64,000 nt of DNA from Xanthoparmelia taractica. Its lineage: Eukaryota; Ascomycota; Lecanoromycetes; Lecanorales; Parmeliaceae. The stretch covers positions 1 through 64,000 of the forward strand of contig JANQBS010000194.1 of assembly GCA_033085395.1 (NCBI GenBank), read 5' to 3'. Position numbers and translations under genes: made by a program. The notes under the pieces were generated by a model that was given only the letters and a program-made list of their open reading frames with translations, ran no database searches and was not told where the DNA came from. Below, in pieces: positions 53,934 to 64,000 of the stretch (position 1 is the stretch's first letter; each line of letters starts with the position of its first letter).

Positions 53934-56900
53934 CCGGTGCTAGAACATCCATCTGTAGAGAAAAGTAACGCGAGGTAGACTGAACGTAAACGCAGTAGCA
54001 GCTATAAGGCAAAAGGTGTGATGGCGTTGATTGTGAGTGTTGGTTTGTCATAAGACAAGTCTCATTGTTTACCTTGCTCCTTTGACACACGCCCATCGCC
54101 TTTAACCGACGTTATAGCACGGAAACTTCCTATGTTCAAGAAGATTCCATTCCTCAAGTAGGATTCGAATCTAATGCTGCAGGGGGCCGGTTGAGTATGC
54201 AATCATCATGTTACCTTTCTCTATTGAATTAACAAGTCCTCTCTTAAGCAGCTCGATTTTACTTAGTGAGCCTTACTTATTTCTACTTTCCATAGGTTTT
54301 AAACGCTCATCTTTAAGCATAGATTCAGAATGATACTTGCTTATTTCTAGAGGCGTCCGTGGAGTTTGATGAGGCATCATCGAACTTGATCTTCATGATC
54401 GATGTTTGATATCTCATCAAAGACGAACGTTATGCAAATGTGATTGAACAAATATCTTATCTCTTCATGCTTACGACATCACGATCTGCGTTATGGAAAG
54501 CACTTGGTATGTATGTAGCAGTGCAGTGCAGTGAGGCGTTACAGAATGCGGTTACTACGACGATATCCACTGTTCTCGGCGTCTAGATAAATTCAGTGTC
54601 TACAAAGCTTATTCTTGGGGACCGTGATAGCGTTTGAGATTTAGAGCTGCGGCTGGGGTTTTGAAAAGCTATCAGGATACATAGACCGTTCTTGCAATTA
54701 GAGTAAGTGGATATGTCGAAAGGCATACATGGTGAGAGAGTCAAGATATAGTCCACAAGGACGACTCTTTGGGAAGATGTGAATCTTAAGTGCTTCTGTC
54801 TTCTGGTTTACACGTGTCTTTGAGGGTGATTGGAGTATGCGTTTCTGTGAAACTACATGCATAACGTTTCCTTTAATTTCTTATGCTCCTATTGTTATCT
54901 CGGTGATTATCCACCATAAGAAGATATGATGCGAAGATATCCTAGCTCGAAGATAGCGTTTTGGTATACACACAAGTCATCTTTGCCCTCACTATATAGA
55001 CCGCCCAATTCACTTACAGTCTTCAGCGTGGTAGCGTGAGATGTTTCAATTATGTCTTTCCGGCTATTGAGAGTCCTAGCGAGCTATTCGAAGGCGTTAC
55101 CAAAGTGCTCATTGCGCATATTCTCGGAGCCAATGCCATAAAAGTGCTCGGGATCCTCGGTAGGGAATTCACACGAGACCTAAAAGAGCGATTCCTTGGC
55201 CCATAGATTGAGCGTCTGCGAATAAGGAGAGATTTGCTTACGTGGAGCTCATCCTGAGACTTTAGGGTTGACTCCATTGTACATGTAGCTTTCAACGCAC
55301 ATACCCCGTCTCTGAGTTACCTCTAAATCTTCCTTGAGCCTAAAGGTGGATGAGTGGGTGTACTGAAAAGCTTGGACCATCCTGTATCATTTTGATCACA
55401 GAAGAAGACGACAACGTAGCGACTGCCTTGAATACGACAAACTCTAATGCAAGCGAGATCCAGGCTCGCAAAGGTCATCCGCTCAGTCGAGTAATGAGTG
55501 CCCTACGGATGAATAGGGCTCGATATTGGGAACTGAATGTGCATAAATTAGCGAGATAGGTAGATGATTGTACGCAGTATTCAAATAGGGATTCAGGAAA
55601 TTTTAAAGATGCTGATCGAAGCGATTTTTGAATTAACGCTTTTGAGAAGGAGGTCTCCCAAGCTATGTACTAGGATGATGATCGGTCGACGAGAGGTCTG
55701 CCGACCGTATTAGTCGCTTACTCTTGTGTTCCCCTATTCGGCCGTACCAAGTCGATGCTTCGTTTCGATATCAAGGGTATATTCAACGTTAAAGTGCACT
55801 CGAAGGGTAGGACAGGATAGATTTAGATAGGTACACGAAGGCAGATATAGCAGAAGACCATATTATCTCATCCCGTGTGAGATCACGGTAGAGTAGAATT
55901 AAATGGAAGCATTAATGGGCCGATATTTCCCTTGAATGTCTAGTAAAGTAGAGGTAAAGCGGAAACGAGGTCAAACCGTGGCCGTATTATGTTTGGTGAG
56001 GGAGCGAACCAGTACTGTGCGTCCTCGCATCGTAACCATATGTTATGACCCTAACACTTGGGCAGGACTCGTGGGAGCAAATCTCGAAGCCGCAGTGTGC
56101 CATTCTTTGCTGTCAAGGTCTACTCACGATCACCGTCGAGCCCATGGATGGTGATAACACTATTTCGTTACCGTCAGTTTGCAAATCCTGAGCTCTCTCC
56201 ACCATGCTTGCTCAATGCTTGGGCTGACCTCCTCGACCGGAACTTTGAGCTCCATTGCGCTTTGTCCTGTCGGTTCATCAACAACAGACAGTCCACCTCC
56301 CTCTCGATGTGTGCTTGAGGATGCTTTGCTTCTTTTTGCAAGTTTTCGCTTCATAGTCGAAAAGCTAAGTTCACATGAAGCGTGATACTGGCCACTCTCT
56401 CCGCGTCATGGAATGAGTGGTCAAGTTCACGGACCGGTCGTGCAAGCAAGTATGAACTACTGAATGAGAACAACGCAGGCCTTCATCTATTGGGAGACCT
56501 CCAGATTATGTAGCAACACCTTTTGTATCCCGTACGGAAACTTATGACCAATTCTAAGCCAAATTCGGAACTAATATCAATGAGCATTGAACCACAACCT
56601 TTTGTTGAAGGGGAAGCTTACGAAATCAGCAGCCTTCTGTATCTTGTATGAGGCTCAAACCGGCCCGACTGTTTATCCGCAAATCAGCCACCTTTTTAGC
56701 ATCATACGTATCTTGGCATTTTTGTGTTTTCGTCCCAAGCTCCCAAGCATACAAGTATCCTTTCGAGTTACACCAATATTCTACCAATATCTGGCTTTCT
56801 TACCTTACATTTTATCCTACTCCGTACTCATCTCATCTTTCTTCATGCAGGAAATCAGAGCCTCAGCACGAAACCCTGCAATCTGCACAGTTGATCGGGT

Positions 56901-56956
56901 TCCATTTACCTAATCTCATTCCTTTACAGCTTCCAGCCTCCAATTCACTCGTAACG
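53934..56956. other. Long gene-poor region, 3 kb
   Basis: No complete gene. A plus-strand frame at 55000-55206 lacks an ATG but reads FPAIESPSELFEGVTKVLIA then HILGANAIKVLGILGREFTR, strongly protein-like, and stops at 55204; a second, ATG-started frame follows at 55350-55559 (MSGCTEKLGPSCIILITEED). They may be exons of one decayed or unrecognised gene. The rest is AT-richer than the neighbouring genes and shows no repeat I can define. Confidence 0.4.
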
Positions 56957-58941
56957 ATGTCGGATAAGCCAAACATATCACAGATTCTGGCGGCCTTAGG
57001 TGAGCCTTCAAATCGTCCTGAAGACCCTCTGGCCCTTAGGTCTGACAGCAGCCATCACAGCAGCACAACGCCCTGGAGGAACTCCGACTCAATCACAACC
57101 TCTCCCCCAGCAACCTCCACTTCATCAAGTACCTTTGCAACAGCCTCTTCCTCAAGCCTACTCTCCACCCTATGCTCCGGCAGGTCGTCCAGCAGGCGCT
57201 CCAGTAGGGGCAATTCCATATGCGCTACCGAAACCAAGCAATTCAGGGAGCATTGACTTAAGCAATGTTAAACCTGTCCATTCGGGCTCGGTTAGCCTAG
57301 CCGACGCTGTTACAAGAGCACGCAGTATCGCTGCAGAGAAGGGGTTTTCTCAAAACGGTATCCGAGGTGGTAGCAGTGAGTTTACAATGTTCTCTGCTCC
57401 TCAATGTTGTTTCCGTGTCGGGCATGCCTATGAGGCTGACACACGCTTTCCTTTCCAGCGCCAAACCGTGACCATGATCCTCGATTAGCCGGACGCTACT
57501 ATAGGCCCTCGCGATCACGCTCAAGGTCTCCGAACCGTATGCCACGAGATGGCTTTCGAGACGGTCACAATCCATACCGTGACGAGCGTCGCGATGAACC
57601 ACGACGACAGACAACTCTGCAGTACGGACGCGAGAGATCATTCTCTCCTGGCTCTCGATTTACCCCGCCTCCGGGACGAGGCTTCGGTGGACCTGGCCGC
57701 ACAGTTGATGAAGGCATGGAGACGATTCCCATAGAGTCGAACCTAGTCGGTCTTATCATCGGTCGTCAAGGGGAGAATTTGAGACGCGTGGAGGCAGATA
57801 CTTCCACCAGAGTCCAATTCGTCACTGGACCTGAGGAAAGCGGGCCATTGCGCCAGTGCAAAATCACTGGGAGTCGTGCGGCGCGAGAAAATGCAAAGAT
57901 GGAGATATTCCGTATAATCGAAGAAAATGGCAATAGTACTTCTTTGAGTGGCAGAGCACCTCCGCCGCCGGATCGCAATATGAATGTGGGAGGAGGCATG
58001 CCCAAGATCGTAGGAGCGCAGCAGCCAGCTCTCCGGCCTGGAGAAGATACATCCCAGATCATGGTACCTAATCGCACTGTTGGCTTAATCATAGGAAGAG
58101 GAGGAGAGACGATTCGCGATTTGCAAGAGCGAAGCGCGTGTCATGTCAATATTGTAGGAGAGGATAAGAGCGTGAACGGTCTACGTCCAGTGAACCTCAT
58201 AGGTACACCACAGGCAGCAGCTATGGCGAAGGAACTCATCATGGAGATCGTGGAGAGCGATACAAAGAGTCTGGCTGCAAAAGGCGGGGATCCTCGTGAC
58301 CGAGCTGGACCTGCATTTGGTGGCGGAGACGGCGAGAAGATCAACGATAGGATCTCTGTGCCATCAGAAGCAGTTGGCATGATCATTGGCAAAGGTGCGT
58401 GTTGTACAAGTGACAGGATACCTGCGGCTACTGACCATTACTTGCAGGAGGGGAAACGATCAAGGACATGCAAGCTACAACGGGCTGCAAGATCAACGTT
58501 TCTCCCGCCGCTGGACAAGATTTCGAACGCGAGATTGGGTTAGTAGGATCGCGAGACTCCATCGAGCGTGCGAAGAATGCTATCATGGAGAAGGTCCACG
58601 CAGTGGTATGTCTACTCATCCTCACATCTTTAGACCCCAATCATTCCTCTGACTCTTGCCTATAGCAAGAAAAGAACAGTGGCCGCAGCCGACCCTCAGA
58701 TCACCAAAACCAATACAACAACGCCTCACCTTTCTCCCAACCCCAGTACGAGTATCAGCAACAACAGTTTGGTCACCAACAGAACCCCCAGCAGCAACAG
58801 CCCGGCGGCCCTGGTGGAGGAGCTGATCCCTATGCAGCGTATGGCGGCTATGAGAACTACGTCGCTCTGTGGTATTCTAGCTATCAAGCCCAGAATCAAG
58901 GCCAGCAAAGTACCCAAGCCCAAGGTCCCCCAGGCTCGTGA
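56957..58941 (+). CDS. Triple-KH-domain RNA-binding protein
   Basis: Proposed exons are 56957-56999, 57061-57375, 57464-58393, 58447-58604 and 58667-58941 (junction coordinates inside introns 2-4 are accurate to a few bases; exon 2 could begin at 57040 or 57049 instead). The start is MSDKPNISQILAAL, then a Gln/Pro-rich segment (PLQQPLPQAYSPPYAPAGRP) and an RS-rich linker (RPSRSRSRSPNRMPRD). Three KH domains follow, each with its GxxG loop: LVGLIIGRQGENLRRVEADT, VGLIIGRGGETIRDLQERSA and VGMIIGKGGETIKDMQATTG; the third is split by an intron. The Gln/Gly/Tyr-rich C-terminus has YGGYENYVALWYSSYQAQNQ. The layout matches FUBP/KSRP-type proteins, which bind single-stranded U-rich nucleic acid and affect transcription, splicing or mRNA stability. 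Targets here are unknown. Confidence 0.85.
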
Positions 58942-59779
58942 CGTGATTACGTGCGTGATACCGACTTGTGTGTGATAACGTACGAAATGCGAAACATTGC
59001 GTGAACGATGAATGCCTTGATGAAAAACCATGCGATGAGCCATGACGAATTGTGATACGCACCGTTCCAGCATACGTTGCATGCCATGCATTGCTCATGA
59101 CGTGAGGGCTCGAGATCAAAGTTTCGCTGGGTTTGAATGATACCCCCTGGCAGGTCTGGACTTATTCTGCTACAAGATGCGTGACCACTGGAGTCGTGGC
59201 AACGAATGCACATCTAACATCGCGCGAGCTCATCCATGATTCAAGGACGCCATCATCTGCAAGCGAGATCCCTACCTAACTTAGAACCGGTGGATCATTC
59301 CTGATCAAGGTATCAGAAGTTTGCTGGGGAAGATATGGCCTTTACCGAAAGCCATCACCGCTTTTTCCTTGTACATACCGTACCCAACACACCCAAATAG
59401 AACAATGTGCATCCCAAGAGCGATTTGCATATTATAATTTTAAAAATCGGCTGATTTTTCAATGCTTGTTTGCGTACAAGTACAAGAATAAGGCGAAGAT
59501 ATCCCCAATGAAGGATTCTCTCTCGCGCGGTAGCATAGCTCTCTCTATATCCATCCGGATCGCTGCTACTAGCTAGCTAGCTGCTAAAAACGAATCTCTC
59601 TCGCCCGTCGAACTCCCAAATACTCCATTAGACTCAAAAAAGTAAGGTAGACGTTCACCGCGCCAACCTCTCGATAACGCCATCGCTGAATCGTAAATGT
59701 AAGCCTCTCCTACAGTCCACGTCCTGCCTCATCCTCAATCGGTCTTCCGACACTCTTCCATTCTCTCTCTACCTCTGCA
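58942..59779. other. Convergent intergenic region
   Basis: 3' regions of the KH gene (+) and the PtaB-like gene (-), including repeated GCTAGCTAGCTG near 59570-59583. Minus-strand open frames over 58726-59213 are antisense to the KH gene's end and not convincing. Confidence 0.55.
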
Positions 59780-61707
59780 TCATCCATTGCCCTTCTGCCG
59801 TTTGCGTCCGACCGTTGGACTGGCTTTCACCTTTGCACCTAATTGACCTCCACTTCCACCGACGCCATTGACCTCCATAACCTCTTCGCCCATGTCGCCC
59901 TTGCCCTGAGCGCCACTGGGTCGCCTTCTCTTCCCCGTAACATTTGGACTCGCAGTCGCGCTCCCACCGGCGGGTGTGCCGGCGTTACTCGGATTGGTAC
60001 CCTGATGAGAGGCTTGATGAGCCATGCCGACACTTGTCGGACCGCCCATCGAATTCTGGAGTGCGAGATTCTGCATGGAGGGGGTAGGATGGTTGGAGAG
60101 GGTGGCGGGAGAGGCGGTGGGATTTGTATTATTTTGGCCAGGAAGGGAGATGTGAGCGGCTTGGGCGGGAGACAGGAAGTGAGTAGGTGGTTGGAACTGA
60201 GGATTTAGATTGTGTTGTTGTTGCTGGCCTTGGTGGTGGAGTTGAGGGTTGAATTGCGGATGTTGATTCTGTTGCTGTAGTTGATGTTGGTGCTGTTGTT
60301 GCTGTTGCAGTAGCTGTTGGTGCTGCTGATGTTGCTGCGCGGAGATGTTTGAGCAGTATTGGGCAAGGGCGTCAGAAGCGGAGAGGTGTTCGTGGTTTTG
60401 AGCGAAGGAGAAAAGATTGGCCATGATTGACAGCGTTTCTGCCAGCTGGAAGGGTGCATTTGGTGAGCTCAAAGTGCGATAGTAAGAGCTCTAGAGACTA
60501 CTTACTTCAAGATACTGTTGGGCCCCTTTGGTCATGCCGAAATCGGTCACCATTGATGATGGTACTGGCTTTGGCGCCGGCTGATCTTGAGCCTGCTGTT
60601 GCTTCAGCCGTTGTTGCTGAGCTCGTTTTCCGGAAGCTTTGCTGGTGTTAGGGGACAGCTTGATATCTGGAGACTCCGCAGCGCTTTGAAGTAGCTGCTG
60701 TCGGGGCACGTATTCACTGTGCTCGACGGTGGTTAGTTCTAAGAGGTCGATCTTCCAATTTTGGTCAAATTGACACCTAAGATTACCCTGGGAAACAAGC
60801 TATGCTAGATCAGTCCTGCGTTCAAACCAAGCTCTAGAAGAATCTTAAAATACCTGGTGGCCGTTTGTGAACCAGTACACAAAGCTTGACTTGGGGCTTT
60901 CGACAGAGTGGCCTACACCAGGCAAATTTTTCTCAATAGCGTTTGAAAATGTCATCTGGATATTTGTGATCCCACTATTGAAGTGCGCCCAGTAGTATCT
61001 TGGCAAACTCGGAGTTGATAACTCGAAATGCTTGTTCTCTTTGGTTAACGATGACCATAATGCTTGTCTGAGCACACCCTTTTGAGAGAAGAAGTTGTCT
61101 ACGAACGAGTGCCAGTACGCAAGATCATTCGCCTGCCTGTGGGGCTGCATTTGGTTCTGGTAAGTCTCGTCCAGTCGTCCGTTCAGCTGAGGCCTTGGAC
61201 TGGGGCTTTCCATGCTTTGGCTAAGATGGTCGGCGAAGTTGAGTAGCCTTAAGATACCGCTCGTACCCATGTGATTCGGCATGCGATTTTGGCCCAGAGC
61301 TGCAGCAGCAGCTGCTGCTTGTTGTTGCTGCTGCTGCTGCTGCTGATGCATCTGGGCTTGATGCTGCTGCTGAGCATGTTGCTGTTGTACTTGCTGCTGC
61401 TGTTGCGGATTAGGCGGCTGCTGCTGTTGACTTTGTTGGTTCTGCTGGTGCTGCTGCTGTTGCTGTTGCTGCTGCAATTGCTGTTGTTGTTGAGCGGCTT
61501 GCTGTTGCTGTTGAGCAGCTTGCTGTTGCTGTTGCTGTTGTTGAGCAGCTTGTTGCTGTTGCTGTTGTTGTTGAGCTTGCTGTTGTTGTTGAGCAGCTTG
61601 TTGTTGCTGTTGAGCAGCTTGCTGTTGTTGAGCTTGCTGTTGCTGCTCCCGTTGTTGCTGAGCGGCCTGGTTTTGGGCAGCTTGAGTCTGTTGCTGCTGC
61701 TGCTGCT

Positions 61708-61756
<49 letters not shown>

Positions 61757-63015
61757 AGCGGCCTGGTTTTGAGCAGCTTGACTTTGGTGCTGTTGTTGCT
61801 GCGCCGCCACCTGTTGTGCTTGTCGCTGCATCTGTATATGTTGCTGCTGCACCGCCACTGCAGCAACAGGGTCAGGTCCAGTAGGTACCTGGTTCTGAAC
61901 GGCCATTTGCGGCTGTGGAGCTGGTTGACCTTGCGTAGTTGCCGCTTGACTGGCTTGCTGCAGAGCGAGTTGTTGCATTTGTGCCTGCTGGTGCTGCTGG
62001 TGGGCGTTTTGCTGGGGATTCTGCTGGGGATTCTGGTGCTGATGTTGCTGTTGCTGTTGCTGATGTTGCTGAGCTGCAGCTTGTTGCTGTGCAGCGTTGT
62101 GCTGAGCGTGGGCTTGAGCTTGCAAATGGGCTTGTTGTGCTGCTGCCCGTAGTTGTGCATTCTGATGAGTTTGCGCCTGGGCTTGTTGTAGGTGGGGGGT
62201 TAAGTTGACGCCACGCATGGCGGCGTTGTTTTGGAGAAATTGCTGCTGATTCATGGCCTGATTGCCATTATTGGGAACCATTCCGTTTGCTTGCTGCTGT
62301 TGCTGCATCACCATCCGCTGCTGCTGCTGCTGTAGAATCCGATGTTGTTGGGCCTGTTGCTGCGAGGCTTGCTGTTGAGCTGCAGCTTGGGCTTGTGCAT
62401 GGTGCTGAGCGGCGAGTTGCGGATTGCTGGCTACTGAATACACGTTGTCAGCGGAAAGCAAGGAGTCGTTGTTGTATCAAGATAGCAATCATAGCAATGG
62501 TGGAAGGTTGTGTGAAGGACAAATCTAAAGTTGATGTGAAGCTTAGGTGAAGGTATGCACACGACTTGGCTGGGGAATAGCAGCGCCACGAGCGACCTGG
62601 GTATTGTTCAAATATGCAATCATGACAAAAAGAACATCCCTAACTTACAGACATGTTGCATCTGCTGCTGTTGCTGCTGCTGTTGTTGCTGTTGCTGTGC
62701 ATATAGTTGTCCTTGGTGTGGGTTTAAGTGAGACAATGCGTGCTGGCTTGGTCCTACCCCGGACACACTTGGCGGCCCGCCACCCTGCATCATTCCGCCC
62801 ATCATGGGTCCCGCCTGGCTAACTTGTGGTCCTCCCGGTCCTGTGATACCTGGATGTATTTGCTGACCCATCGACACTCCCGGCTGTTGTCCTCCTGGTA
62901 CACCTTGATGGGAGGGGTGTCCATGGACCATTGGCTGTCCCCCATGAGCAACACCAGTGTGACCACCCATGCCAGGGTGTGTAGTAAATGGTTGTGCCAT
63001 GGCCATTTGCGCCAT
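59780..63015 (-). CDS. LIM-domain-binding (PtaB/LDB-like) coactivator, Gln-rich
   Basis: Exons 62649-63015, 60854-62433, 60506-60787 and 59780-60445 on the minus strand give 964 residues from the ATG at 63015. Exon 1 is Gly/His/Met/Gln-rich; exon 2 starts with about 370 residues made mostly of Gln, Ala and His. The conserved LIM-domain-binding region follows: GTSGILRLLNFADHLSQSME, YWHSFVDNFFSQKGVLRQAL, ELSTPSLPRYYWAHFNSGIT, SSFVYWFTNGHQ, then RCQFDQNWKIDLLELTTVEH and PRQQLLQSAAESPD. This is the fold of animal LDB1, plant SEUSS and fungal PtaB/Mfg1/Adn1. In Aspergillus fumigatus PtaB works with SomA to control adhesion, biofilm and conidiation. The C-terminus carries a basic patch (GKRRRPSG, GRKRQKG) that could be a nuclear signal. 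The exact fungal counterpart is inferred. Confidence 0.85.
61690..61755 (-). repeat. CAG/CAA repeat encoding about 22 Gln
   Basis: An uninterrupted CTG/TTG run on the plus strand, CAG/CAA on the coding strand, encodes the longest glutamine tract of the PtaB-like protein. Mixed CAG and CAA codons make it less prone to slippage than pure CAG. The same codon pair fills much of 61300-62420. Confidence 0.85.
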
Positions 63016-64000
63016 GGTCGACAGGGATCGAGGACGTAAGATTGTGATAGTTGAAGGATATGTCGGAAAGCGTTTGCCTCTTGCGAGGTTAGGGAAACGT
63101 CTCACACGATCACAGTCTGGACAGAACGGGGCTTTTTTTTCGCTAGCTTTGTACGACCTCTTTCGCACGCGGTGACGATCTCTTAGGATTATGCTCCAGT
63201 AAGGGCTCAGTGTGTGTTTCTTCCCTTGCCACGAAAGGGAATAAGAAAGGGTTCTTTGAAGATCACCGTGAGGGTGTCAACATAGTGACTCGGTCAAGTG
63301 CAAATGCATAGGTTCGCAGGCGCGTCCAGTACGGTGGAAGTAGGTAGTATTGACTGCAAACGAGGCGCAGGTATGAAAGGTCGCCGCAGTCGGGCTCAAG
63401 ACGGCAGGTGAGTGGTTGAATGCTACAGTGTTAAGGTAGGTTCGCAAAGGCCCAAACGTCTCGCCCCACCAGCCTCGCTTTCAATAATCTCCCAATTTGT
63501 CACACTTTTCTTTTTCAGTTGTCCTCTTCGTCGTTTTTTGTTTGCCGTCTCTCCGAGGCACGCTCTCTCTGATTGCGACAGAATGGCGGGATTACCCTGA
63601 GATGTCCACCAATAAGCGTGGACCTTTCCGGAAAAGCGAGGATTAATAGATGTGAGGAAGAGTCAGCGAAAGCAAAGTCGAGATATCACGAGCAGTAAAA
63701 AGACAACTCTCCAATTGTCAGCAAGTGACTCCAAATAGTAAACCTGCTTCCTCAATCGAGGCTCGAGCTCATCTCTTCGGCGCTGGGCATTGGCCAAGAT
63801 ATTTCGCGCTAAGCTCTTCTAGTCCTAGTTTCCCACTAATGTGCTCGGTAATAAAATCCTCTCGTATTATCACAAGCCGGGCACCTCCACGCAGATTCTT
63901 TTCACTCCCAATTCATAAATGTCATAGCAATCCTCTTTCCATCTATCATCCTGTGCACCGGTCTCAATGGTTTGAGGTAAGTGATATTGAGTATTCTCCT
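63016..64000. other. Upstream region of the PtaB-like gene, no gene seen
   Basis: The last kilobase holds the promoter and probably a long 5' leader of the PtaB-like gene. A 62-codon plus-strand frame at 63412-63600 has no family signature. The window ends inside intergenic-looking sequence. Confidence 0.5.

Noticed and set aside
54150..54185. GGATTCGAATC, resembling a tRNA T-loop
   Set aside because: Neither strand offers a matching acceptor stem, D-arm and anticodon arm at the right distances.
61271..62152. Leucine-rich open frame on the plus strand
   Set aside because: It is the antisense reading of the CAG/CAA tracts of the PtaB-like gene (CTG/TTG read as Leu).
1..64000. Prokaryotic-type elements, CRISPR arrays, insertion sequences or an intact transposon
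   Set aside because: No spaced identical repeats, transposase signature, long terminal repeats or target-site duplications were seen, and the genes are plainly eukaryotic.

Overview
The window is nuclear DNA of a filamentous ascomycete (Pezizomycotina). Genes have many short introns (mostly about 40-120 bp, GT...AG, with CTAA/CTGAC-like branch sites), lie on both strands, and encode fungal families such as a SidF/SidL siderophore acyltransferase, an Ime2-type kinase, Prm1, Stc1 and a Prm/PtaB-type developmental set. A Dothideomycete-like fungus fits best, but the sequence alone does not fix the class. All exon joins given here were worked out by hand from frame, splice signals and family motifs.

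Region 1-11.7 kb is gene-poor and looks accessory. It holds a decayed gene for a cysteine-rich, probably GPI-anchored secreted protein (3829-4661), two more broken coding fragments (3204-3502, 5512-5716), and three small minus-strand spliced genes of unknown function (7687-8124, 8460-9221 with a 51-bp tandem coiled-coil repeat, 9872-10247). Region 11.8-23.3 kb holds a patatin-like phospholipase with a C-terminal zinc finger, a hydroxyornithine acyltransferase of siderophore synthesis, a DUF7514-type proline-rich protein and an Stc1-domain heterochromatin factor.

Region 26-45.3 kb is dense and housekeeping in character: an Ime2/MAK-type kinase, exosome subunit Rrp42, a one-pass mitochondrial-type protein, a short-chain dehydrogenase and cytochrome c from a shared 362-bp divergent promoter region, a conserved membrane protein, an MFS transporter with a 209-residue charged tail, a type II membrane protein and the cell-fusion protein Prm1. 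Region 46-63 kb holds an ankyrin protein, the urease accessory GTPase UreG, two tandem minus-strand genes (one MYND-like), a triple-KH RNA-binding protein and a glutamine-rich LIM-domain-binding (PtaB/LDB-like) coactivator.

No operon, biosynthetic cluster, CRISPR array, rRNA or convincing tRNA was seen. Several genes bear on development and nuclear regulation (Ime2-like, Prm1, PtaB-like, Stc1), but they are separate transcription units and I infer no joint system from their proximity. The most unusual local signals are the decayed secreted-protein gene, a perfect 13-bp inverted repeat that buries a 3' splice site, the patatin-zinc finger fusion and several low-complexity insertions inside conserved proteins.
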